Positions 14,533-24,047 of a stretch of 64,000 nt of DNA are shown here, piece by piece. The position numbers were made by a program, and so were the translations under genes. Numbering within the stretch: position 1 is the stretch's first letter; each line of letters starts with the position of its first letter. This stretch comes from Tenacibaculum sp. MAR_2010_89 (lineage in GTDB: Bacteria > Bacteroidota > Bacteroidia > Flavobacteriales > Flavobacteriaceae). The notes under the pieces are model-generated. The model saw only the letters and a program-made list of their open reading frames with translations, searched no databases and was not told the origin of the DNA. The stretch is taken from positions 682,001 through 746,000 of the forward strand of contig NZ_FNUB01000005.1 of the NCBI RefSeq assembly GCF_900105985.1. The letters are read 5' to 3'.

Positions 14533-14622
14533 TCAAGTAAGTCTTGTTGGGTGTTTCTGTATAGCACCATTGTATACAACTTTGCAGTTTTGTATTGAGT
14601 TTGTATATGCAACTTGACTTGA
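14533..14622 (+). ncRNA. Structured 5' domain upstream of the tRNA mimic
   Basis: TCAAGT (14533 onwards) pairs with ACTTGA, and GTTG with CAAC, enclosing two inner hairpins (GGTG/CACC and TTGCA/TGCAA). The fold stops just short of the tRNA-like domain, so it may be part of the same transcript, for example the stem of a Y RNA. No open reading frame of note. Confidence 0.35.
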
Positions 14623-14647
14623 AGGTTTTGATTATTAGCCAAAAAAT

Positions 14648-14734
14648 AGTCACGGCTCTATGTGTCGCAGGTTCGAATCCTGTCATAACGGAAGTTATGT
14701 AGCTCAGTTTGGTAGAGCAATAGATTTCTAGACT
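14648..14734 (+). ncRNA. YrlA-type Y-RNA-like tRNA mimic (circularly permuted tRNA fold)
   Basis: The order of tRNA parts is permuted: anticodon-stem 3' strand TCTAT (657-661), 5-nt variable loop, T-arm GCAGG-TTCGAAT-CCTGT (667-683), acceptor strand CATAAC (684-689), GNRA tetraloop GGAA (690-693), acceptor strand GTTATG (694-699), TA, D-arm GCTC-AGTTTGGTA-GAGC (702-718), anticodon-stem 5' strand ATAGA (720-724). The stem then continues through an internal loop to AGTC (648-651)/GACT (731-734). Bacterial YrlA RNAs are known to carry such a domain, with no free CCA end. They bind Ro60 and are often encoded next to rtcB. No Ro60 gene is in this window. Confidence 0.75.
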
Positions 14735-14795
14735 GAAAATCTAGGTTTTCGGTAACACTCTTTAAAGTGTGTCGGTTCAAATCCGATTTTAAACT
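14728..14795 (+). other. Second tRNA-like half: anticodon-like, variable and T-arm-like hairpins
   Basis: CTAGA-CTGAAAA-TCTAG (728-744), ACACT-6 nt-AGTGT (755-770) and GTCGG-TTCAAAT-CCGAT (771-787) follow the D-arm in the normal tRNA order, ending in AACT (792-795), which can pair with AGTT (693-696). This gives an alternative, imperfect cloverleaf that shares the D-arm with the permuted one; the acceptor stem would have only four sure pairs. It may be a degenerate tRNA or an alternative fold. Confidence 0.4.
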
Positions 14796-14820
14796 AGAGA
14801 CTGATAATCTCGGTAGTTTT
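14791..14820 (+). terminator. Probable terminator of the Y-RNA transcript
   Basis: AAACTA (791-796) pairs with TAGTTT (814-819), inside which GAGA pairs with TCTC; the stem is followed by TTT. Weak but the only such structure after the tRNA-like domains. Confidence 0.5.
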
Positions 14821-14861
14821 TGTAAATCAAGCTCATCATCTTATGAAACTGATGAAAAAGT

Positions 14862-15065
14862 AAAAGTATTGAGTGTTTAATGAAGTTTTTAAATAAACAC
14901 TTGTAAACGTACTTGAAAGAATAACTTTTAAATAAGTGAAGTATTAATATTTAGCACGTCAATTATTGTTGAGTATAAACTGTAATCCATTTGTTAAATT
15001 AAAATATGGACTTTTTTAAAATTATTATTTCCGTGTTTTTATAAGCATGAGTACTCAATACTTTT
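14862..15065 (+). other. Thirteen-bp perfect inverted repeat enclosing about 180 nt
   Basis: AAAAGTATTGAGT (14862-14874) and ACTCAATACTTTT (15053-15065) are perfectly complementary. Inside is at least one further stem, GTGTTTA (14873-14879) with TAAACAC (14894-14900). The stretch has no coding potential that I can see and lies directly before the slipin gene. It may be a second structured RNA. Confidence 0.35.
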
Positions 15066-15141
15066 CATTAAAAAAGAACAAGTTTCTCCTTTATTGGAAT
15101 GAATTGTTATAAAAGAAGTTGAATTATAAGCAAAAGAAAAA

Positions 15142-16242
15142 ATGAAAAGAGTAAGAATTAACCAAGGAAATGTAGGTTTAGTTTTTAAAAATGGAGACTA
15201 TCAAAAAGTAATTACTAGTGGCTTGCATTGGTTAGGTTTTAATCAATATGTAAATACATATGATTTAACTAAAGATTTTAATATTTCACTAGCATTAGAA
15301 GTTTTATTAAAAGATGAAGAGCTGGTTGCGATGTTAGAGGTTATTGAAGTAAAAGATAATGAGTTAGTTTTTGTATATGAAAATAATAATTTTAAGCGTG
15401 CTTTAGAAGCTGGGAGATATACATTTTGGAAAGGTTTAGTAAAAAGAACTTTTCAAACCATTGATATTAGTAAAATTTATATCACTGAAAATTTAGATAA
15501 AGCGTTGTTTAAAAATTATGCTGTAAATAAATACATAAGAGTATTTGAAGTAGCTGCGTATGAGAAAGCAGTGTTGTTAATAGATGATGTATATACTAAA
15601 ACCATAACTGGTGGTGTATATAGATTTTGGAGAAATGATATTTCTATTAAAATAGCTAAAGTTGATACAAGACAATTGCAATTAGAGGTTTCTGGACAAG
15701 AATTGTTAACTAAGGATAAAGCGAATATTAGAATCAATTTTTATACACAGTATAAAATTATAGATATCGAAAAAGCATTGTTAGCAAATAAGGAGTTTGA
15801 AAAGCAATTGTATGTTTTAATGCAACTAGCTTTAAGGTCTTATGTAGGTAGATATACTTTAGATGAGTTATTAGAGAAAAAAGAAGATATTGGAAATGCT
15901 GTATTTGAGGAAGTTTCTAAAAACACAAAGGCTTTAGGAGTAACATTGATTTATTGTGGAATTAGAGATGTTATTTTACCAGGTGATATGAAAGAAATTA
16001 TGAATCAAGTTCTAGTAGCGCAGAAAAAAGCGCAAGCTAATATTATTACAAGACGTGAAGAGACAGCTTCTACTAGAAGTTTATTAAACACTGCCAAATT
16101 AATGGAAGATAATGAGATGTTATACAAGTTGAAAGAAATGGAATATGTAGAAAAAATAGCAGATAAAATAGGAGAGATTACTGTTTCAGGAAATGGAAAC
16201 ATGGTAAAACAATTAAAAGAAATTTTTTCAGTAAATAAATAG
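15142..16242 (+). CDS. Slipin (SPFH/band 7 family protein)
   Basis: 366 residues. The SPFH domain is recognisable from MKRVRINQGNVGLVFKNGDY to the block VDTRQLQLEVSGQELLTKDK, typical of slipins, and then RDVILPGDMKEIMNQVLVAQKKAQA leading into a coiled-coil tail. The usual N-terminal membrane anchor is absent; a longer N-terminal repeat of the first domain is present in its place. Slipins are recurrent companions of rtcB-type repair operons and their role there is unknown. Here the gene follows the Y-RNA region on the same strand. Confidence 0.85.
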   Translation: MKRVRINQGNVGLVFKNGDYQKVITSGLHWLGFNQYVNTYDLTKDFNISLALEVLLKDEELVAMLEVIEVKDNELVFVYENNNFKRALEAGRYTFWKGLVKRTFQTIDISKIYITENLDKALFKNYAVNKYIRVFEVAAYEKAVLLIDDVYTKTITGGVYRFWRNDISIKIAKVDTRQLQLEVSGQELLTKDKANIRINFYTQYKIIDIEKALLANKEFEKQLYVLMQLALRSYVGRYTLDELLEKKEDIGNAVFEEVSKNTKALGVTLIYCGIRDVILPGDMKEIMNQVLVAQKKAQANIITRREETASTRSLLNTAKLMEDNEMLYKLKEMEYVEKIADKIGEITVSGNGNMVKQLKEIFSVNK

Positions 16243-16266
16243 CTCACAGATACCTGTGGGCTTTTA
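16242..16266 (+). terminator. Terminator after the slipin gene
   Basis: GCTCACAG (242-249) pairs with CTGTGGGC (254-261) around ATAC, then TTTT. Confidence 0.7.
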
Positions 16267-16277
16267 TAGTTTCTTTT

Positions 16278-18341
16278 TTATTTAGGTAACGTAAAATAAA
16301 AGATGGTACCTTCATTAACTTTTGAGGTTAGCCAAATTTTCCCCTCACAAATATCTATTATTTTCTTTACTATGGAGAGTCCAACTCCTGTTGAATTTTC
16401 ATTGTTTTCTAAAGTTTGAAAGATTTCAAATATTTTTTTGTGGTATTTATCTGAAATACCAATACCATTATCTTCAATACTAAATTGCCAATGCGATTGC
16501 TCCTCTTTACATTTCACATTTATGATACCAGTTTGCTTATCGTTATATTTTACAGCATTGCTTATTAAATTTTGGAATAATTGATATACTCTAAATTTTT
16601 CTACGTTTAATTTTGGTAATTTATTTAAAATGTTGACGGTAAAATTTTTTGGAACATAAATAGTATCAATAATATCCTTAACTAAGCCATTTAAATCAGT
16701 TTTTTGTTTTTTAGAGTTTACCTGATCAATACTTGTGTACTTTAAAATACCGTTGATTAAATATTCCATTTTGTCAACCTTTTTTAAAAGTAATTTCGTA
16801 TTCTCATCTATGATTTTATTCGGATGAATAGTGTTTTCTTCTTTAATCCAATTTGCTAAAGCATTTATACTTCTTAAAGGCGATTTAAGGTCGTGTGATA
16901 CTACATGTGCAAAATCTTTTAACTCTTTATTTCTTGAAGTTAAGTTTTTTAATAATGCTTTGTTCTTTTTATCAGTTTCAATTCGAAGCTGTAAATTAAG
17001 AGCATTTTTTAACTGAGAAGAAGCTAAATTAGCAATGGTTTCTAATGTTTTTAAATGATATGTTGTAAAATAATTTCTAGTTGAATGTTCAGAGTCTATA
17101 ACACCAATAACTTCATTGTTTGCAATTATTGGAACAGAAATTTCGGATAAACGAATTTTATCATCTACAATGTATCTTTTATCTATAGAGGTGTCGTTTA
17201 TAATTTCTGATTTGCCTTCTTTTGCTACACTACCAACAATGCCTTCACCAATTGATATTTCTAATTGATTTGTTATGATGTTGTTAGCGTCAATTTTATT
17301 TTCAAAAGCAGCAATTTGTTCTAGCTTACCCGTTTTATAGTTTAATAAATAAATAACACAATCTTCAAAACCTAATAACTTTGCAGAAGTTGCTGTTATT
17401 TCCCATGCAATTTCGTGAATGTTTGTTTTTCCTAAAATAGAAGACATTAAACTATTTAAACCTAAAAGTAAAGACTGGTTTTGTAATTCTTCTGTAATGT
17501 CATCAATTAAGGCTACTTGATAGTTGTTTTTGTGAGTTGTTTTTATAACTGAGGTGTTTGTTTTTGCCCAAATTGTTTTTCCACTTTTTGAACGATAACA
17601 TTTATTAGTGGAGGTATTACTAACTTCTTCATTGTCAATTTCTTTTTTTTCTATAATGCTAGACATACTTAGTGTGGTTAATTCTTCTTCGGTATAACCT
17701 AATAATTTTTGAATAGCTTTATTTGATTTAATGATTTTATCTTCTTGAGTTAATACAATTCCTATAGAAGAATGTTCAACAATTGCATCTAATTGTTTTT
17801 TCTGTTCATCAAAAATATCTTGTTGTAGTTTTTGTTTGGTAATATCTCTAATAATTCCTTGAGCCAAAGTAGGGTTTCCTTTGTGGTCATATACAATATT
17901 ACAGTTAATATCAACCCATTTAAGATTTTTATGTTTGTCATAAATTCTTGTTCTAAAATTTCTAAAAGTACCTTTTTCAATTAATTGATAAAAAGATTTC
18001 ATGGCATATTCATAATCATCATGAAAAAGAGTATCCATTACATTAAATGATTCGATGTTATTATTCGCACCAAAAAAATCAATTGAAGCTTTGTTCATTT
18101 TAATAACATTACCAAAAAGATCCATTAAAATATATGGATCAATAATACTTTTAAATAAACTATTTATTTCAAGCTGTTTTTTGTTTACAATTGAAGATAG
18201 GTTTTGTCTAGTAGTTTCAAGTTCTTCGGTTTTGTAATCTAAATCTAAAGATATTTTTTTAATATCCTCTTGTGCTTTTTTAAGAGCAGCATCTTTCTGA
18301 GCAAGAGATTCTTCTAAAAATCGTATTTTATGATAATCCAT
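16278..18341 (-). CDS. PAS-PAS-GAF sensor histidine kinase, copy 1
   Basis: 687 residues, cytoplasmic in appearance. An N-terminal coiled coil (1-60), PAS domain 1 (about 62-170), PAS domain 2 (about 180-290), GAF domain (about 300-450), then HisKA with FAHVVSHDLKSPLRS (phospho-acceptor H483) and HATPase with FQNLISNAVKYND and GVGLSIVKKI. The coiled coil joins the kinase pair into dimers. No response regulator is adjacent. It is a close paralogue of the gene at 18595. Confidence 0.92.
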   Translation of the reverse strand: MDYHKIRFLEESLAQKDAALKKAQEDIKKISLDLDYKTEELETTRQNLSSIVNKKQLEINSLFKSIIDPYILMDLFGNVIKMNKASIDFFGANNNIESFNVMDTLFHDDYEYAMKSFYQLIEKGTFRNFRTRIYDKHKNLKWVDINCNIVYDHKGNPTLAQGIIRDITKQKLQQDIFDEQKKQLDAIVEHSSIGIVLTQEDKIIKSNKAIQKLLGYTEEELTTLSMSSIIEKKEIDNEEVSNTSTNKCYRSKSGKTIWAKTNTSVIKTTHKNNYQVALIDDITEELQNQSLLLGLNSLMSSILGKTNIHEIAWEITATSAKLLGFEDCVIYLLNYKTGKLEQIAAFENKIDANNIITNQLEISIGEGIVGSVAKEGKSEIINDTSIDKRYIVDDKIRLSEISVPIIANNEVIGVIDSEHSTRNYFTTYHLKTLETIANLASSQLKNALNLQLRIETDKKNKALLKNLTSRNKELKDFAHVVSHDLKSPLRSINALANWIKEENTIHPNKIIDENTKLLLKKVDKMEYLINGILKYTSIDQVNSKKQKTDLNGLVKDIIDTIYVPKNFTVNILNKLPKLNVEKFRVYQLFQNLISNAVKYNDKQTGIINVKCKEEQSHWQFSIEDNGIGISDKYHKKIFEIFQTLENNENSTGVGLSIVKKIIDICEGKIWLTSKVNEGTIFYFTLPK

Positions 18342-18594
18342 TCTTCAGGTTTTTATAACAGTATATTACTAACTTTTAGAATCAAAATGCTTTCTTATAG
18401 TTAAGGGTTGTGAATAATGAAATTAAAAAAAAAGGTCGAGCTAGATAAGTTATATTGATGAAGAGAAGTTAACTTTCGTTCAAATGCAAGTGTTTAATGA
18501 TAAGAGAAAGTTTCAATTTAATTTTTATTAAATTAAATTGAGGAAAACTATTAATTAAATAGAAGGAAAGGGTTTAAAAATATTTTAAAAAGAA

Positions 18595-20691
18595 CTATTT
18601 AGGCAGTGTAAAATAAAACACAGTACCTTCATTTATTTTTGAAGTAAGCCAAATTTTCCCTTCATAAATATCTACTATTTTCTTTACAATAGATAGTCCG
18701 ACTCCTGTTGAATCTTCACTTTTTTCTAAAGTTTGAAAAATTTCAAATATTTTTTTATGGTATTTGTCAGAAATACCAATTCCGTTGTCCTGAACGCTAA
18801 ATAACCAGGTTTCTTCTTCTTCTTTACAAGTAATGTTTATTATTCCTTCTTGCTTATCGTTATACTTTACAGCATTACTTATTAAATTTTGAAATAATTG
18901 ATATATTCTAAACTTTTCAACTTCTAATTTAGGTAGCTTGTTTAAAATATTTATTTTAATGTTTTTAGGTATGTAAATAGTATCTATGATATCTTTTACT
19001 AGATTATGAAGGTCTGTTTTTTGTTTGGTAGATTTAACTTGATCTATACTAGCATATTTTAAAATACCATTGATCAAATGTTCCATTTTATCAATTTTCT
19101 TTAAAAGTAAATTAATATCGTCATCAATTACTTGATTGGTAGTTTTAGCATTTTCTTCTTTAATCCAGCTAGCTAAAGCATTCATACTCCTTAAAGGTGA
19201 TTTAAGATCGTGTGATACTACATGGGCAAAATCTTTTAATTCTTGGTTGCTTTTAGTTAAACTTTTTAGCAAAGCTTTATTTTCAATATCTGCCTCAATT
19301 CGAAGTTGTAAATTAAGTGCGTTTTTTAATTGAGTAGCAGCTAAATTAGCTATGGTTTCTAATGTTTTTAAATGATAATCTGTATAAAAGTTTTTATTGG
19401 AGTGTTCAGAATCAATAACCCCAATGATTTCGTTGTTTGCAATAATAGGAACTGAAATTTCAGAAAGGCGTACTTTATCATCTACTAAATACCTTTTGTC
19501 TTTAGAGGTATCGCTAATAATTTCTGATTTACCAGTTTTGGCAACATAACCAGCAATTCCTTCTCCTATACTAATTTCTAGTTGGTTTTGTATAATTTTT
19601 CTTTTTTCAACTTTACCACCGTGTGCAGCAATTTGTTTTAATTTACCAGTTTTATAATCTAATAAGTATATTACAAGGTCTTCAAAATTTAAAAGTTCAG
19701 TTGTTCTTTCAGAGATTTCCCATGCAATATCGTAAATATCAGTTTTTCCTAATATTGAAGACATTAAACTATTTAAGGCTTTAAGAAGTGATTGATTTTG
19801 AAGTTCTTCAGTTATATCTTCAACCACAGCTACTTGGTAGCTATTGTTTCCTCTGCCTGTTTTTACAGTAGAAACATTTGTTTTTGCCCAAATTACAGTG
19901 CCATGTTTAGTTCTATAACGTTTGTTAATAGAAAAATGTTCTATTTCATTGTTATCAAGCTTTTTCATGTATAACTCAGATGTTTCTTTGTCTTCTTTTA
20001 AAGAAATATCACCAACAGATAAAGCTAAAAGTTCTTCTTCAGTATAATTTAGTAACTCTTGAAAAGCTCTATTACTTTTTATAATTTCTCCTTTTTTTGT
20101 TAAAACAATACCTAATGAAGAATAATCGACAATAGCATTTAATTGATTTTTTTGTTCGTCAAAAACTTGTTGTTGAACTTTTTGTTGAGTAATATCTCTA
20201 ATTATTCCTTGAGCGAAAGTAGGATTTCCTTCAGTATCATACACTACATTACAATTAATATCCACCCATTTTATTTCTTTTAGATTGTTGTAAATTCTTG
20301 CTTGAAAATTTCTAAAAATCCCAGTTTCTAAAAATTCTTGAAATGAATTCATAGCATATTCAATATCTTCCTCATATAGGGTATCCATTACATTGAAAGG
20401 ATTCTTTTCATTATCAATTCCAAAAAAATCGATAGAAGCATCGTTCATTTTTAAAACATTACCGTACAAATCCATTAAAATGTATGGATCAATAATTGTT
20501 TTAAACAAATTGTTTAACTCAATTTGTTTTTCATTAATAACTTTAGAAAGGGTTTGGTTAGTTTCTTCTAACTCTTGATTCTTATCATGTAAATCTAATG
20601 ATCTTTGCTTCATTATTGCTTCAGCCTCTTTGCGGGCTTTTCGTTCAAGTGCAAGAGATTCTTCTAATAACTGTATTTTCTTTTCATCCAT
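18595..20691 (-). CDS. PAS-PAS-GAF sensor histidine kinase, copy 2
   Basis: 698 residues with the same domain order as the neighbour at 16278: coiled coil, two PAS, GAF, HisKA (AHVVSHDLKSPLRS near residue 490), HATPase (FQNLISNAVKYND). The two proteins are nearly identical in the kinase half and diverge most in the second PAS domain, so they probably sense different ligands but reach the same partner. The gap to the next gene downstream is about 250 nt without other features. Confidence 0.92.
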   Translation of the reverse strand: MDEKKIQLLEESLALERKARKEAEAIMKQRSLDLHDKNQELEETNQTLSKVINEKQIELNNLFKTIIDPYILMDLYGNVLKMNDASIDFFGIDNEKNPFNVMDTLYEEDIEYAMNSFQEFLETGIFRNFQARIYNNLKEIKWVDINCNVVYDTEGNPTFAQGIIRDITQQKVQQQVFDEQKNQLNAIVDYSSLGIVLTKKGEIIKSNRAFQELLNYTEEELLALSVGDISLKEDKETSELYMKKLDNNEIEHFSINKRYRTKHGTVIWAKTNVSTVKTGRGNNSYQVAVVEDITEELQNQSLLKALNSLMSSILGKTDIYDIAWEISERTTELLNFEDLVIYLLDYKTGKLKQIAAHGGKVEKRKIIQNQLEISIGEGIAGYVAKTGKSEIISDTSKDKRYLVDDKVRLSEISVPIIANNEIIGVIDSEHSNKNFYTDYHLKTLETIANLAATQLKNALNLQLRIEADIENKALLKSLTKSNQELKDFAHVVSHDLKSPLRSMNALASWIKEENAKTTNQVIDDDINLLLKKIDKMEHLINGILKYASIDQVKSTKQKTDLHNLVKDIIDTIYIPKNIKINILNKLPKLEVEKFRIYQLFQNLISNAVKYNDKQEGIINITCKEEEETWLFSVQDNGIGISDKYHKKIFEIFQTLEKSEDSTGVGLSIVKKIVDIYEGKIWLTSKINEGTVFYFTLPK

Positions 20692-20928
20692 TTTTTTGTA
20701 AATAAAATGGTACTATTAAACTATTATTTTTAATGTACACATGGGGGTTTTTAACTTAAGTACTAAATTTAATAAATTATTATATAATTTATCAATTTCA
20801 TTACAGTTATTTTGAAGATTTTTAAATGATTAGGTAAAAAAAGAGGAGCAAGTAAATCAAAAAGTAAGACAGGTTGCGTCTTACTTTTTGATTAAAAATA
20901 TATTTATAGAATAAGATTTACAGTTTTA

Positions 20929-23046
20929 CTAAAAATTCATGCTCAATTGAATACGTTTTCTTTGAATGTCTACTTCTAAAACTTTAACTTGAACATGTTG
21001 TTGTAAGTTAACATGCTCATTAATATCTTGTACAAAGGTATTTGATAGGTTTGATACGTGAACTAAACCACTTTCTTTAATGCCTATATCTACAAAGCAA
21101 CCAAAATTTGTAATATTGTTTACAATACCAGGTAAAATTTGCCCTGTTTTAAGGTCATTAATAGTTTTTATATGTTCGTTAAAGCTAAAAGCTTTAGCTT
21201 TTTTTCTTGGATCTAATCCCGGTTTTTCTAACTCTTTAATAATATCTTGTAGTGTTGGTAACCCAAAAGAGTCAGTAACGTACTGTTGTAATTTTATTTG
21301 TTTTAATACAGAAGTATTTCCTATTAATTCTGTTATATTATTTCCAGAATCTTTAGCTATTTTTTTAACTAAAGAATATTGTTCTGGGTGAACCGCTGAA
21401 TCGTCTAAAACATTATCTCCATTTTTAATTCGTAAAAATCCAGCAGATTGTTCAAAAGCTTTTCCTCCTAAACGAGGTACCTTTTTTATAGCAGTTCTAT
21501 TGCTAAATGCACCATTTTCATTTCTATAGTTTACAATGTTTTCTGCTAATTTGGAACCTATACCAGATACATAACTTAATAACGATGCACTTGCTGTGTT
21601 TATATTTACACCAACTTTATTAACACAATGTTGCACAATAGTGTCTAATGATTTGTTAAGTTTAGATTGGTCAACATCATGCTGATATTGTCCTACACCA
21701 ATTGATTTTGCGTCAATTTTTACTAACTCAGCTAATGGGTCTGCTAATCTACGGCCAATAGAAATTGCCCCTCTAACAGTAACATCGTAATTAGGAAACT
21801 CATCACGAGCAATTTTTGAAACAGAATAAATAGATGCACCAGCTTCACTTACTACAAAAACTTCTATGTTGTTTTTAAAATGAATTCGTTTTATTAATTG
21901 CTCACTTTCTCTTGAAGCTGTTCCATTTCCTATAGCTATAGCCTCTATTTTATAAGCATCTACTAGTGTACTAATTTTTTTTATAGCTTCGGTAGCTTTA
22001 TTTTGAGGAGCGTGAGGGAAAATAGTTTCGTTGTGTAATAAATCACCTTGTTTATTTAAACAAACAATTTTACATCCAGTTCTAAAACCAGGGTCAATAG
22101 CTAAAATTCGTTTTTCACCTAAAGGGGAACCAAGTAAAAGTTGCTGTAAATTTTTAGCAAATACTTTTATAGCATTTTCATCAGCTTTTTCTTTTGCTAT
22201 ACTCATTGTTTCATTAGTAAGAGCAGGAAACAATAAACGTTTATAAGAGTCTGAGATTGCTAATTCTATTTGTTGAGCACACTCATTATGAGAACGAATT
22301 ATTCGATCTTCTATTTTTTGAAGTGCTCGGTCGTTATCTATTTCAATTTTTATACGAATAAAGCCTTCTTTTTCTGCACGTAATATTGCTAATAAGCGAT
22401 GAGACGGGATACGACTTAGGTTTTCTTCCCAAGAAAAATAATCTTTAAATTTTTGAGCACCGTCTTCGTCTTTTTTAGATTTAATTATTTTAGTTGAGAT
22501 AATTGCAAAACGCTCTAGTTGGTAACGAATGTTATTTCTAATATCACTTCGTTCGTTTATCCATTCAGCAATAATATGGCGTGCTCCTTCTAAAGCATCT
22601 TCAATGGTTTCAATTGCATTAGAAGTGTATTTTGATGCTGTAAATTCTAAATCATTCACACGTTGACTCATAATCATTTTAGCCAAAGGTTCTAATCCAT
22701 TTTTACGAGCAGTTTCTGCTTTAGTTTTACGCTTTTTCTTATATGGTAGATAAATATCTTCAAGAGTGGTAAGACTCTCGGTGTTTTCAATTTTTAGCTT
22801 TAACTCATTTGTTAATACCTCTTGTTCTTCGAGAGCTTTTAGTATTGTAGTTTTTCTTTTCTCTAAAGTTTCATATTGTTCTTTTAATTGAACAATTTGA
22901 CCTATTTCAACTTCATCTAAATTTCCTGTTTTTTCTTTTCTATATCTTGCTATAAATGGAATAGTGCAATCTTCATTTAATAGTTCAATAGTGTTTTGAA
23001 TTGATTTTTCTGAAATTTCTGAACGAGAGGTAATATATTTTATCAA
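20929..23046 (-). CDS. tex: Tex-like RNA-binding transcription accessory protein
   Basis: About 705 residues. N-terminal helical Tex domain (NTIELLNEDCTIPFIARYRKEKTG), the YqgF/RuvX-like core (ILAIDPGFRTGCKIVCLN), helix-hairpin-helix segment (SYVSGIGSKLAENIVNYR), and a C-terminal S1 RNA-binding domain (LPGIVNNITNFGCFVDIG). I favour TTG at 23046, which gives a start like other Tex proteins; a TTG at 23076 would add 10 residues. Binds RNA and affects transcription and stress tolerance in other bacteria. Confidence 0.93.
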   Translation of the reverse strand: MIKYITSRSEISEKSIQNTIELLNEDCTIPFIARYRKEKTGNLDEVEIGQIVQLKEQYETLEKRKTTILKALEEQEVLTNELKLKIENTESLTTLEDIYLPYKKKRKTKAETARKNGLEPLAKMIMSQRVNDLEFTASKYTSNAIETIEDALEGARHIIAEWINERSDIRNNIRYQLERFAIISTKIIKSKKDEDGAQKFKDYFSWEENLSRIPSHRLLAILRAEKEGFIRIKIEIDNDRALQKIEDRIIRSHNECAQQIELAISDSYKRLLFPALTNETMSIAKEKADENAIKVFAKNLQQLLLGSPLGEKRILAIDPGFRTGCKIVCLNKQGDLLHNETIFPHAPQNKATEAIKKISTLVDAYKIEAIAIGNGTASRESEQLIKRIHFKNNIEVFVVSEAGASIYSVSKIARDEFPNYDVTVRGAISIGRRLADPLAELVKIDAKSIGVGQYQHDVDQSKLNKSLDTIVQHCVNKVGVNINTASASLLSYVSGIGSKLAENIVNYRNENGAFSNRTAIKKVPRLGGKAFEQSAGFLRIKNGDNVLDDSAVHPEQYSLVKKIAKDSGNNITELIGNTSVLKQIKLQQYVTDSFGLPTLQDIIKELEKPGLDPRKKAKAFSFNEHIKTINDLKTGQILPGIVNNITNFGCFVDIGIKESGLVHVSNLSNTFVQDINEHVNLQQHVQVKVLEVDIQRKRIQLSMNF

Positions 23047-23159
23047 GAGTATAATTTTAAATTTTGATGGAGTCAAGCAAAAATAATGAAATAAAAAATA
23101 GGCAGATGTTATCTTAATAAATAATCTAATTGTTAGTTTTGAAATTATAAATAAAGAAA

Positions 23160-23958
23160 ATGAAGAAAGAATATCCTTTAAATAAAAATATTAAAAATCA
23201 TTTATTGTTAGGGATAATTTTGTGTCTTTGGGTTTTTGTTTTCTTGTTTTTTGCTGAGCCTTTTGATATTCATAAGTTTACAACTACTGAAAAGTTAATT
23301 TTTCTTCCTGTTTATGGAGTAATTCAAGGAATATGTTATTGTTTGCCTATTTGGTATCAAAACAAATTTAAAAATAGTATTTGGCGTGTAAAAAATGAAT
23401 TGATTTTTATTGTACTTATGATTATTTTTGGCTTTGGAATTAACTTTTTGTTTTACAAAAATATTGTAGCATATAATGAGCCTGATACTTATGAATATTA
23501 CCATTATTTTAAATGGATTTATGCTCCAGCTTTAGCTATAATTCTTCCTTTTATAATTATAGGAAGATATGTAATGGGTAAATTTTTTGAGAATGAAATT
23601 AAAACTGATAAGAAAAAAATAATCATTAAAGGAAAGGGAAAGTATGATCTTATTACTCTACATATGGATGAATTAGTTTTTATTCATTCATCTGATAATT
23701 ATGTTGATATTTTTTTCACTGAAAAAAATATTTTAAAGAAAAAAAACACTTAGAGAAACACTATCTGGAGTAGAAAAATCATTTACGTTTTTAATGAAAA
23801 CTCATCGTTCTTTTTTAATAAATCCAAATCATTTTAAACAGTTTAAAATAGAAAATAAAAAGCTTTATATTGATATGGGTTTCGGAAAAAAAATTCCTGT
23901 ATCTAGAAATTTACAAACTTCCATAAAATCTAAATTACCAATTACCACAAATAAGTAG
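23160..23958 (+). pseudogene. Membrane LytTR-type response regulator/DNA-binding protein, frameshifted
   Basis: The frame from ATG 23160 has four hydrophobic segments within the first 140 residues, then a LytTR DNA-binding domain (KGKYDLITLHMDELVFIHSSD) and stops at 23753. Removing one A from the 8-A run 23739-23746 restores the domain (TLRETLSGVEKSF, MKTHRSFLINPNHF, GKKIPVSRN) to a stop at 23956-23958. So the protein is a transmembrane LytTR regulator broken by a homopolymer frameshift or a sequencing error. Likely controls nearby or distant targets unknown. Confidence 0.7.
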
Positions 23959-24047
23959 CGTTTCGCCACACAGCTAGTAAAATTAATAGTTTTTAAGGCT
24001 TTTGAAATTAATTTTGAAACTATAAATTAATTTTAAAACTTACTAGA

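Noticed and set aside
14648..14734. Permuted tRNA gene needing RtcB splicing to become a working tRNA
   Set aside because: The acceptor strands are joined by a 4-nt GNRA loop, leaving no room for processing into free 5' and CCA ends; a YrlA-type mimic explains it better.
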